NCBI GenBank assembly: GCA_008682415.1 | Contig: VANK01000009.1 | Coordinates: 124,001-188,000, forward strand | Source of the DNA: Acidobacteria bacterium AB60 | Lineage (GTDB): Bacteria; Acidobacteriota; Terriglobia; Terriglobales; Acidobacteriaceae | Length of the DNA stretch: 64,000 nucleotides | Reading direction: 5' to 3' | Shown: positions 57,107 through 64,000 of the stretch, one piece after another | How the letters are laid out: the number at the start of each line of letters is the position of its first letter | Numbering within the stretch: the first letter of the stretch is position 1 | Made by a program: the position numbers and the translations under genes | The notes under the pieces: generated by a model | Told to the model about the DNA's origin: nothing | Seen by the model: the letters and a program-made list of their open reading frames with translations, nothing else | The model's database searches: none

Positions 57107-58228
57107 TCAACCCTGGCTGGACCTGGTCATCATCGCGTTTTGATACACGGTTGCGTATTCGTTGGTCATCTGGGATGCTGAGTAGCGCCGGAGAACGAGC
57201 GCACGACCTTCCTCTCCTAAGCGTCTGCGAAGCGTCGGATCGCGGAGCAAAAGCTCGATGGCGTCGGCCAAGGCCCTTACATCACCGGGAGCTATCAACA
57301 GGCCGGTTGATCCACCGACCACAACATCCGGCACCGCTCCGACGCTGCTGGCAACAACGGCACGCCGCGAAGCAAGCGCCTCAAGCAAGGTCAAAGGCAG
57401 ACCCTCTGTGGCGGAAGGAAGTGCCAGGACATCGAGAGATGCGTACACATCCGGCATGTCGGACCGTTGGCCTAAGAAGTGCGTTCTTTTGCCGATGCCT
57501 AGCTCATTCGCGAGCGTCGTTAAAGAGACCTCTTCCGGCCCAGCACCGACGAACACCAGTTTCGCTGACTCCCACCTGGAAAAGAGGGACGAGGCAGCGC
57601 GTAGCAGATCCTTCAATCCTTTCTCGGGAGACAATCGTCCCACGAATCCAATGACGAGAGCATCTCCCAACCCGAGCTCTGCCCGTAGGGCAGGTTTGGC
57701 ACTTTCAAACCCGGCAAAGTCGATTCCATTGTCGACTATCTCGATCTTGTTGTGCGGTACTCCAGAACGCTCGAGGATCAGTTTCACTGCTGGGGAGACC
57801 GCCACAATGGCATCGAAGTACCGCAGCGCGAAGCGGTCACAAACGCCATAAAGCGATAAAGCCAATCCGTGGTTGAGCCAGTTATGACAGGTGGATACCA
57901 GGGGAGTCGATGACGAACGAAGCGCAGCGCAGCTATAAATGTCAGCCTTGAAACCATGCGCGTGAACAACATCGATTCGTCGCGAATGAACGATACTTCG
58001 GACCCGTTGGAGCGCTCGGCGATCGAGTCGCCCATCGCAAGATATATGTTCCACTGCCAACCCCAGAGCGCGGGCGCGGTCGGCGAGCTCGAGATTGAGT
58101 CGATGGCGGTTCGCGAAGACCGCGATCGTACACTCGTGACCTAGACGGCTCAGGCCGACTGCGAGGGCCAGCACAACCCGCTCAGCTCCGTACATGCCGC
58201 CGCTACTAATTACTTGCAGGACTTTCAT
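57107..58228 (-). CDS. Glycosyltransferase family 4
   Basis: 373 residues. The N-terminal GT-B domain starts MKVLQVISSGGMYGAERVVL, typical of GT4 enzymes (GG-x-E-x-V). The C-terminal domain has IGFVGRLSPEKGLKDLLRAA, KLVFVGAGPEE, SDMPDVYASLDVLALPSATE and EGLPLTLLEALASRRAVVAS, which contains the E-x7-E donor-binding motif. It transfers a sugar from a nucleotide donor to the growing lipid-linked unit. Its ATG overlaps the stop of the deacetylase gene (ATGA), showing translational coupling. Confidence 0.93.
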   Translation of the reverse strand: MKVLQVISSGGMYGAERVVLALAVGLSRLGHECTIAVFANRHRLNLELADRARALGLAVEHISCDGRLDRRALQRVRSIVHSRRIDVVHAHGFKADIYSCAALRSSSTPLVSTCHNWLNHGLALSLYGVCDRFALRYFDAIVAVSPAVKLILERSGVPHNKIEIVDNGIDFAGFESAKPALRAELGLGDALVIGFVGRLSPEKGLKDLLRAASSLFSRWESAKLVFVGAGPEEVSLTTLANELGIGKRTHFLGQRSDMPDVYASLDVLALPSATEGLPLTLLEALASRRAVVASSVGAVPDVVVGGSTGLLIAPGDVRALADAIELLLRDPTLRRRLGEEGRALVLRRYSASQMTNEYATVYQNAMMTRSSQG

Positions 58229-59076
58229 TTCAGTGGCACCGTACTTTCCTCGTCGCACTTCCAGCCGGATAACAGGCACCACACGCGGTGGTAAAGCTTA
58301 TCTCCGAGGCTCCATCGGATTGCTTCCTTCGCCTGATGCGCCAACCGGGCGCTGTACAGGAGATGGTTCCCTGTCCTGAGCAATCGGCGCAATCGGCTGG
58401 CGGTAAGTGACTGGGTCGCAATGAACCGAGGGAGGATCTGGATACCTTCTCGGAAGCGAATGACCGTTTCCGGATCGGAAGTGAATACTTGTCGATAGCC
58501 AAATTCCGCGCAGGCACGCAGCACGCGCGCATTCCACCGCCCCCCCGGCATAGAAATGCTCTCAATAGAACGTCCAAGCCTTTGCTCCAGCTCATTTTTC
58601 GAACGCGATAGCTCAACCTGGAGCTCCTCCTCGGAACACCTCGTCAAATTCTTGTGGCTCCAGCCGTGCGATCCGACGAGATGCCCCGCCTCCAGGAGTT
58701 CCTTCACCTGCGGCCACCGCATGAAACCGACGCGCGTTCCAATCCAGCCTGCGGTCACGAAGAACCGGGCCTTCCGGCGAGAGGTCGCCAAGAGGGCCAT
58801 AGCCGGGTCGTAGTTAGATTCGTGCCCATCATCAAAAGTGAGCCCGCACGGAAGAGGCGACTCGTCGCGACTCGCTTCCACGGCGGCGACTACGTCCAAC
58901 TGTTCCTTAAAACGCTGCGGCGTTACGGTATATGGGTAAGATGCTGGCCCGCCCGGCGCCACGCGGTGGTACATCAGGAACAGGGCTGTCTGCTGCATCA
59001 TCGTTGTCGCAGACGTGTCGCTATTCTGGGTTCGGGGTGTGGTATTCGGATCTGAACTCATCTCAATCGGCCTCAT
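58225..59076 (-). CDS. Polysaccharide deacetylase
   Basis: 283 residues. NodB-homology motifs: MT1 in CGLTFDDGHESNYDPA (the TFDDG motif), MT2 in VGSHGWSHKNLTRCS (H-x3-H, SHGWSH), and MT3 around SMPGGRWNARVL. It removes N- or O-acetyl groups from a polysaccharide or lipid-linked sugar. No signal peptide is seen at the chosen start, so it may act in the cytoplasm. The start at 59076 has GGAGGGG at 5 bp; the frame is open to 59190. It is coupled to the GT4 gene downstream. Confidence 0.9.
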   Translation of the reverse strand: MRPIEMSSDPNTTPRTQNSDTSATTMMQQTALFLMYHRVAPGGPASYPYTVTPQRFKEQLDVVAAVEASRDESPLPCGLTFDDGHESNYDPAMALLATSRRKARFFVTAGWIGTRVGFMRWPQVKELLEAGHLVGSHGWSHKNLTRCSEEELQVELSRSKNELEQRLGRSIESISMPGGRWNARVLRACAEFGYRQVFTSDPETVIRFREGIQILPRFIATQSLTASRLRRLLRTGNHLLYSARLAHQAKEAIRWSLGDKLYHRVWCLLSGWKCDEESTVPLK

Positions 59077-59104
59077 CCAGGCCCCTCCTGTTTTCGGCGG
59101 CCCG

Positions 59105-59890
59105 TCAAATCGCCCGAAATCCTCTGCGATGGAATTCGCGCATCTGCTCCCGGTTAGGAAACGTGAAGTAGCTACCCTGTGTCTGGTCAAGCACTATGGG
59201 GCGTTGCGTACCGGCGACGATGTGGCGGAGAACACGAGCTATGCAATGGGCACCATATCGTTTCGAGCGCCGAATAAGCGAATCCAGGCTCTCGCCTGGT
59301 TTGATTTCCAACCGATCCTGAAGCAGGGCAGCTCCTTCGTCGAGCTTGCCAGCCATATAGTGCACTGTGATTCCTACCGAGCGCTCCCCGTGTAGCATCT
59401 GCCAGAAGGTCGGCATCATACCTTTGTAGCGCGGCAAGGGAGCGTGATGGATATTGATGCATCCTTTCCGCGGAACCGAGAGCAGTGTCTCTTTGAAGAT
59501 GTACGGTGAGGCCACGGAGATTAAAACATCTGGTTGCGCAGCTCGAATCCCAGCGATCACGTCCGGGGCATTTGGGTTTCCAATCTCCTTGTACGACACC
59601 CCGTATGTGCTGCTAAGGTGCTTGATCGAGCTAAATCGGCCGGGCCTAGATCCAGCGGGCAGGGCGCCCAAGCACTTCAGTGCAAGCAGGCGCAAACCCA
59701 AGCGGACCAGTCCGGGCAGTGTGTAGAGGGCGACCAATTCACGGAGCAATTTGACACGCGACCGTTTGCCCATGACCCGTGAGACGAGGATGTGATCGAC
59801 GGAGAACTCATTGCTGTAGCCCTGGAAGAACTCCTCGAAGAATGGAAGGACATAAATGGGGTCGTTCTGAGTCACAAAGGTCAATCTCAT
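59105..59890 (-). CDS. Formyltransferase-fold protein (possible sugar N-formyltransferase)
   Basis: 261 residues. The hydrolase/formyltransferase catalytic pattern is complete: Asn146 and His148 in GCINIHHAPLPRYKGMMP, and Asp184 in YMAGKLDEGAALL. The domain is that of methionyl-tRNA formyltransferase and sugar N-formyltransferases. In an exopolysaccharide cluster the likely role is formylation of an amino sugar using 10-formyl-tetrahydrofolate. The tRNA-binding C-terminal domain of Fmt is absent, which argues against a tRNA role. GGAG lies 8 bp before the ATG at 59890. The substrate is inferred. Confidence 0.85.
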   Translation of the reverse strand: MRLTFVTQNDPIYVLPFFEEFFQGYSNEFSVDHILVSRVMGKRSRVKLLRELVALYTLPGLVRLGLRLLALKCLGALPAGSRPGRFSSIKHLSSTYGVSYKEIGNPNAPDVIAGIRAAQPDVLISVASPYIFKETLLSVPRKGCINIHHAPLPRYKGMMPTFWQMLHGERSVGITVHYMAGKLDEGAALLQDRLEIKPGESLDSLIRRSKRYGAHCIARVLRHIVAGTQRPIVLDQTQGSYFTFPNREQMREFHRRGFRAI

Positions 59891-59907
59891 GGGTGGTCTC
59901 CACTTCC

Positions 59908-61431
59908 TCACCGGCTATTCGCCGGAATCCTCGCCCGGAGTTCCGGGTCACGAAGAGAGCGTAAGGCGAGCAAACCGCGCGTCAATAGTTTCGATACGAG
60001 CGCTCGAATACGTGTGTCCAAGAGCAAGATCAATCCGGCATAGCAGGTCAACCCGACAAGCGCGCGAACCAAGAGTCGAAGAACGGTATTGGAAAGGAAG
60101 ACGTGTCCAGCGACCAGAGCGGTGACGGCCCCGCAAGCAAGATAGCGGACTATGGGACCATACTCGATGCAGATCGGGAACACTTTGTGTGATGCCCAGG
60201 CCATGAGCACAATCCAGAGCAAATAACTGAGAAAGGCGGTCACCGCCGCGCCCAGAATGCCTATGCGCGGAACTAGGATCAGGTTCAGGACTACATTGAA
60301 TACCGCTGCGACAGTAGTTGCGTGCGCGACCTTTGAGGGCAGGTTCCGCAAGAGCAGCCCCGTCCTGAAGAATATCTGGAGTGTGCAAGCGCTCAGGCCC
60401 GCAATCAACCAGGGAAGCAGCACATGCGCCTGCAGATACTTGCGCGAGGCCAGGACCACGATGGCGTCACCGGAGATGGCCAGGGTGATGGCCACAATGC
60501 CGCAGGCGAACATCACGAAATATGAGAGGCTGCGGCGGATGAAGTCGCGCGTCTGATCCTCCCCTTGATTGGTCCAAAGATCCATGCAGACCGGAAAAAA
60601 CGAAAAGTTCAGGGGTGTTAGCACCACCTCTTGAACGTACGCGCCGATGTTATACGCAGCGGCGAAGTACCCTACCGCCGCCGTGCCTTGGAAGATCTGC
60701 ACGATGAATCGATTGCCTGAGTCGAGGATGACCCATGCCAGCTCAGCCCACATGAGTGGAAGACCGAAAACGACCAGCCTGCGGAGCAACGCAAAATCGA
60801 AGAGGCGAATGCTCTTACCCATCCTTCGAGACAAGTCGGGGAGGAGGGCGAGGATTGTTCCGCCTTCCACCAGGGCCAAACCGAAAAAAAAAGCTGCTGA
60901 TGTCTTCTGCCATCCGAAGGCGAACAGGCACACCGCCGCGATGCTCGCCGCCTTTACGGAGACTTCAAGAACATTTAGTAAGACGGTCTTGCCTTCGATC
61001 TGCAGCATGTTTCCGTACATTGCACGAACTGCCCGCGCCACTACGAGTACGGCTCCGAGAAGAGCGATATTTCTGACAGCGGGTGGCAGCTGGCTGGCCG
61101 GGAGGAGCAACACGCCAATCAGGAAAAGGCAGCCGCAGGTCAGCGCAATGGCCGCGTTTCCGATAAAGATGGTGCAAAAGAATCTTTGGCGCTCCGTGGG
61201 AGTTCCTCGGGTCAGTTCTAATTCGAAGCGCTGCACCGAATTTTGGAGTCCTGCTTTCGACAAAACCGTAAAGATGAGCACGGACTGAAGCACCAGGTTG
61301 ATGCGTCCGTAGTCAGAAACCGAGAAGAGCCTGGTGAAGACAGGGAACGACGCGAATCCAAGAGCCAATCCCACAACTCTGCCGACGAGATGATGAGAGG
61401 AATACCGGACGAGTTTGCTAAATCCTGTCAT
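59908..61431 (-). CDS. Polysaccharide flippase (Wzx/MATE-type)
   Basis: 507 residues with about 12-14 hydrophobic helices. The N-terminus (GRVVGLALGFASFPVFTRLF followed by SVSDYGRINLVLQSVLIF) matches the polysaccharide biosynthesis protein pattern of Wzx flippases, and YGP-type segments (YNIGAYVQEVVLTPLNFSFF) follow the middle helices. It should move lipid-linked repeat units across the inner membrane. It lies directly upstream of the formyltransferase gene, with 48 bp to the GT2 gene on its other side. Confidence 0.92.
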   Translation of the reverse strand: MTGFSKLVRYSSHHLVGRVVGLALGFASFPVFTRLFSVSDYGRINLVLQSVLIFTVLSKAGLQNSVQRFELELTRGTPTERQRFFCTIFIGNAAIALTCGCLFLIGVLLLPASQLPPAVRNIALLGAVLVVARAVRAMYGNMLQIEGKTVLLNVLEVSVKAASIAAVCLFAFGWQKTSAAFFFGLALVEGGTILALLPDLSRRMGKSIRLFDFALLRRLVVFGLPLMWAELAWVILDSGNRFIVQIFQGTAAVGYFAAAYNIGAYVQEVVLTPLNFSFFPVCMDLWTNQGEDQTRDFIRRSLSYFVMFACGIVAITLAISGDAIVVLASRKYLQAHVLLPWLIAGLSACTLQIFFRTGLLLRNLPSKVAHATTVAAVFNVVLNLILVPRIGILGAAVTAFLSYLLWIVLMAWASHKVFPICIEYGPIVRYLACGAVTALVAGHVFLSNTVLRLLVRALVGLTCYAGLILLLDTRIRALVSKLLTRGLLALRSLRDPELRARIPANSR

Positions 61432-61479
61432 AGGTGATTGTCACTACTCAGATCGCGCTCCCCAGTCTCGCCATGTGAC

Positions 61480-62652
61480 TCATCCAGTCCTGCTAGAGTG
61501 GCTGCGCGCTTCACGCGATGTTGAGGTTCGCCTCGTCCAGACCCCATAGTTCCCTGTCAGAAAGTTGAAGAACGCCTTCAAGGTAGCGGCATTGAGGACT
61601 AGCACGGAGCGTGCCACTTCGGCTGGTGCGAAGATCTCACCGAGCCGAGGCCAAGTGAGCGCGGCAAGCCCGAGAGCATAGGCCCCCAACTGGATCATCC
61701 CGAAATAAAACAAAGGTGAACTAGGGGCGGATAGTGAGGCAGCCAACATTACAATGAGTAAAAAGGGAATCAGTAGACGACAGAACTTGTGACTCATGAA
61801 CTCCCACCAGAGTGGATTGCGCTGAGTGCATAGCCACGGAGCAAGGCGGAGCAATTGATAGTTGCCGGTCAATGTTCGAACCTTGCGCTGAAATTCTTGT
61901 ACAGGAGTCGTTACTACGTCATCCCATACACGGGCATCCTTCTCGAACACCGTCCTATAGCCCCGGCGAACGATGTGGAGCGGAAGGTAGCAATCATCCA
62001 ATAATGTGCCGGGCGGGATCGTCACGACCAAGGACCGCCGTGCCGCATAGAATGCCCCCAAGGCGCCTACTACCGATCCAGACGCTCCTTCCCACTCGCG
62101 AATCTTATTTTCGAACCTCCATTTCAAATGTTCGCCGCTCAGAGCGCCTGCGCAGGTCGAATCACCGATGATCAAAAGGCCGCTGGCGCAACCTATCCTG
62201 GAGTCGGCGAAGTTGCTGACCAACCGACGTAGAGAGTCACGCTCGAGCACTTGCCGCGCATCTGTGAAGACGACGAGTTCTCCCGTCGCTGCCCTGACGC
62301 CAATATTGAGTGCGGCAGCTTTACCAATCCGGTCGCGGAGAATGATGGTGCTGATCCTTTGATCCGGATAGGCGTGCAGGATTTCGTCTGTGTGGTCGGT
62401 CGATCCATCCGACAAAACAATCACGGAAATCCGGCCGGGATCGTAGTTCGATGTCAGGATGCTATCCAGCTTTCGCCTAATGACCGCTTCCTCGTTATGG
62501 GCAGCGATCAGGAAGGTCACGTTCGGTTCGTAATCGGACTTCCTGAAGGCCTTTGGGCGGAATCGCGCCCGAAGCCAGAGCAGGGCAGGATAGCCGGCAA
62601 AGGTATAGAACAGAAGCAACCCCGGTAGTAAAACGCACAAAGTAGCGATCAT
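61480..62652 (-). CDS. Glycosyltransferase family 2, membrane-associated
   Basis: 390 residues. An N-terminal hydrophobic segment (about 1-18, ATLCVLLPGLLLFYTF) precedes the GT-A domain with NVTFLIAAHNEEAVIRRKLD, SVIVLSDGSTDHTDEI, the DxD-like FTDARQVLERDSLRR, GTLLDDCYLPLHIVRRGYRT and the acceptor region QEFQRKVRTLTGNYQLLR (the Q-x-x-R-W-like motif altered). Three to four C-terminal membrane helices follow. It is a processive-type or lipid-anchored glycosyltransferase. Its ATG overlaps the stop of the upstream deacetylase gene (ATGA). The frame is open far upstream on the same strand. Confidence 0.9.
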   Translation of the reverse strand: MIATLCVLLPGLLLFYTFAGYPALLWLRARFRPKAFRKSDYEPNVTFLIAAHNEEAVIRRKLDSILTSNYDPGRISVIVLSDGSTDHTDEILHAYPDQRISTIILRDRIGKAAALNIGVRAATGELVVFTDARQVLERDSLRRLVSNFADSRIGCASGLLIIGDSTCAGALSGEHLKWRFENKIREWEGASGSVVGALGAFYAARRSLVVTIPPGTLLDDCYLPLHIVRRGYRTVFEKDARVWDDVVTTPVQEFQRKVRTLTGNYQLLRLAPWLCTQRNPLWWEFMSHKFCRLLIPFLLIVMLAASLSAPSSPLFYFGMIQLGAYALGLAALTWPRLGEIFAPAEVARSVLVLNAATLKAFFNFLTGNYGVWTRRTSTSREARSHSSRTG

Positions 62653-63620
62653 TGAGGGCGGCCCATCGATGACAGTGACGCCAGCGCCTGGTGCGTATTC
62701 ACGAAGGCGGAAGAATCGTGCGAGTCTCGGAGGTGATGAGTGTCGATCATTTCCTGGAATGAGTGAAAGCGACGAAGCGACAACAGCTTTTGTAACTTGG
62801 TCTCCATGGTTTCTAGACCGTGATAGTGGCGGAAGCGCGACCGCAAGCGGCCCGCGATGCGTGGCTGCTGAACGTCGATCTCCCACGGGTGCAAGTAGAC
62901 CACCACATTTTGACCATGCGTGGCTTCTATGCGGCGAAGCGCCCATAGGGTGTAGGAGAAGGGGAGCAACCTGAGATATCCTCCGCCCGCTGCAGGCAAG
63001 GTGAAGCGACCCAAGCGAAATGTTGAAGGGGGGAACTCGTGTAGGGAGAGACTGCGATCGAGATGGTGCACGTATGGGTTAGGAGGAGCCCCGGGTATAC
63101 CGTAGACATCGTGGTGGATCGGGTAGATACTGGAGTCGTATTCGAACCCTTCTTCGGCGAGGGTGTCGAGCGCCCACAGAGATTGATTCGTTATAGACCA
63201 ACTAGGGGCACGGTAGCCCCGTATTCTGACCCCCGCAGCCTGCTCGATGGCTGTCTTTGCCATGCGGGTATCCTCGCGGAATTCGGCGGGAGTAAGGCGA
63301 TAGATGCAGCGATGCCAATAACTGTGACAAGCAAGTTCATGGCCCCGGTTGGAAATCGCGCGGACGAGCCCGGGTAACTTGTTGGCCACCCATCCCAAAA
63401 CGAAGAAGGTTGCCTTGGTATTTGTTGTGTCAAAGAGTTCAAGCAACCGCTGCGTGTTATGCTCCACCCGCAGGGGCCATCGATCCCAACTATTTCGGGG
63501 CACCTGATCTGCGAAGGCCTCGACTTGGAAGTACTCCTCCACGTCCACAGAAAGGATGTGGCGCATCGGACCCACCGCCGAATAACATGTTGACGCCTGC
63601 AGTGGTGTGTCGCTAAACAT
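62649..63620 (-). CDS. XrtA-system polysaccharide deacetylase
   Basis: 323 residues. The characteristic start MRHILSVDVEEYFQVEAFAD and the blocks ATFFVLGWVANKLPGLVRAI, ELACHSYWHRCIYRLTPAEF, RGYRAPSWSITNQSLWALDT and GGYLRLLPFSYTLWALRR correspond to the deacetylase associated with XrtA (exosortase) polysaccharide loci. The exosortase itself is outside the window, if present. ATG 63620 is used; the family core begins at an internal ATG (63566). It overlaps the GT2 gene by 4 bp and follows the sugar transferase gene by 26 bp. Confidence 0.93.
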   Translation of the reverse strand: MFSDTPLQASTCYSAVGPMRHILSVDVEEYFQVEAFADQVPRNSWDRWPLRVEHNTQRLLELFDTTNTKATFFVLGWVANKLPGLVRAISNRGHELACHSYWHRCIYRLTPAEFREDTRMAKTAIEQAAGVRIRGYRAPSWSITNQSLWALDTLAEEGFEYDSSIYPIHHDVYGIPGAPPNPYVHHLDRSLSLHEFPPSTFRLGRFTLPAAGGGYLRLLPFSYTLWALRRIEATHGQNVVVYLHPWEIDVQQPRIAGRLRSRFRHYHGLETMETKLQKLLSLRRFHSFQEMIDTHHLRDSHDSSAFVNTHQALASLSSMGRPQ

Positions 63621-63646
63621 CCCAGTCCTACCTTTCAACAAGCCAA

Positions 63647-64000
63647 CTAATACGCACCCCGACGGCAAAGCACCGTCTTGATGGTTTCGAACGCGATGAG
63701 GAGATCTAGCGAGATAGACATATGCTTGATGTAGTAGAGGTCGTATTGAAGCTTCTCCTTGCTGTCCGCCAATGACGATCCGTATCGATAACGCACCTGC
63801 GCCCAGCCCGTTAATCCCGGTCGAACAATGTGCCGGAGATCGTAGTAAGGTATCTGTTCACTGAGCCACGAAGTAAACTCCGGGCGTTCGGGGCGCGGAC
63901 CTATAAGGCCCATGTCCCCACGCAATACATTCCAGAGCTGAGGAATTTCATCGAGGCGGGTTTTGCGCATGAAGCGTCCCAATCGTGTGACCCGCGGATC
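63647..64000 (-). CDS. Priming sugar transferase, C-terminal part
   Basis: 117 codons are visible; the 5' part lies beyond the window. The catalytic domain end is clear: LGRFMRKTRLDEIPQLWNVL, RGDMGLIGPRPERPEFTSWL, VRPGLTGWAQVRYRYGSSLA and YDLYYIKHMSISLDLLIAFE, the last block typical of the XrtA-associated TIGR03013-like/EpsB-type transferases. It should initiate the repeat unit on undecaprenyl phosphate. It is the first gene seen of the cluster and differs clearly from the transferase at 24106-25071. Confidence 0.93.
   Translation of the reverse strand, partial: DPRVTRLGRFMRKTRLDEIPQLWNVLRGDMGLIGPRPERPEFTSWLSEQIPYYDLRHIVRPGLTGWAQVRYRYGSSLADSKEKLQYDLYYIKHMSISLDLLIAFETIKTVLCRRGAY

Overview
The window comes from a GC-rich Gram-negative soil-type bacterium, most likely Acidobacteriota (class Terriglobia, Acidobacteriaceae-like). 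The clearest pointers are a VWA protein of the lineage-typical acidobacterial type (44102-45193), a TPR-secretin-cohesin fusion beside pseudopilins, a large zinc metalloprotease, a GH88/GH105-type hydrolase, and two exopolysaccharide loci. This assignment is inferred from gene families, not from an rRNA gene; no rRNA, tRNA, CRISPR array or transposase was seen.

Layout. 1-3110 (minus): type II secretion/type IV pilus-like operon (secretin and two pseudopilins, the last cut by the window edge). 3326-9382 (plus): smpB, a cupin, pepA, a palindrome array, a 0.7-kb gene-free stretch with DnaA-box-like sites, and argS. 9389-14780: small hypothetical genes, an alpha/beta hydrolase and most of the repeats. 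14598-17516 (plus): coupled small ORF and receiver protein, an AsmA-like protein and an exported protein. 17528-25071 (minus): sugar transporter, a decayed gene, ROK glucokinase, a palindrome array, a Wza-type export protein and a priming sugar transferase. 25518-28391: LacI regulator, small membrane protein, NarL-type regulator and a degenerate receiver. 28396-37015 (minus): a near-continuous block holding a sigma-54 regulator, NtrY-like kinase, solute-binding protein, exported proteins, an SPFH protein and an L,D-transpeptidase. 37246-48549: metalloprotease, a 1041-aa exported protein of unknown function paired with the VWA protein, then a ROK repressor/cupin/GH105 sugar locus. 49745-54435: two paralogous secreted proteins, one carrying six Ig-like repeats. 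54446-64000 (minus): an exopolysaccharide operon of the XrtA-associated type.

The most unusual feature is a family of palindromic repeats in four intergenic arrays (6030-6630, 11240-11965, 13375-13880, 20815-21365), 28 units in all with a period of about 80-86 bp. Every unit keeps the same flanks, but the palindromic core is exchanged between at least two unrelated sequences. A third core occurs once at 9811-9849, and in two units the core is replaced by a heptamer repeat. The commonest core keeps its stem while a three-base block in its loop varies. Three different families of degenerate heptanucleotide repeats lie in the same intergenic regions.

A second large-scale signal is a sharp GC-skew reversal. 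The plus strand is C-rich up to about 7.8 kb and G-rich afterwards, whichever strand is coding. That is the polarity expected at a replication origin, and the DnaA-box-like sites at 6861-6869 and 7252-7260 lie close to it.

Starts were chosen from Shine-Dalgarno spacing, signal peptides and overlap with neighbours; several are uncertain, as stated in the entries.
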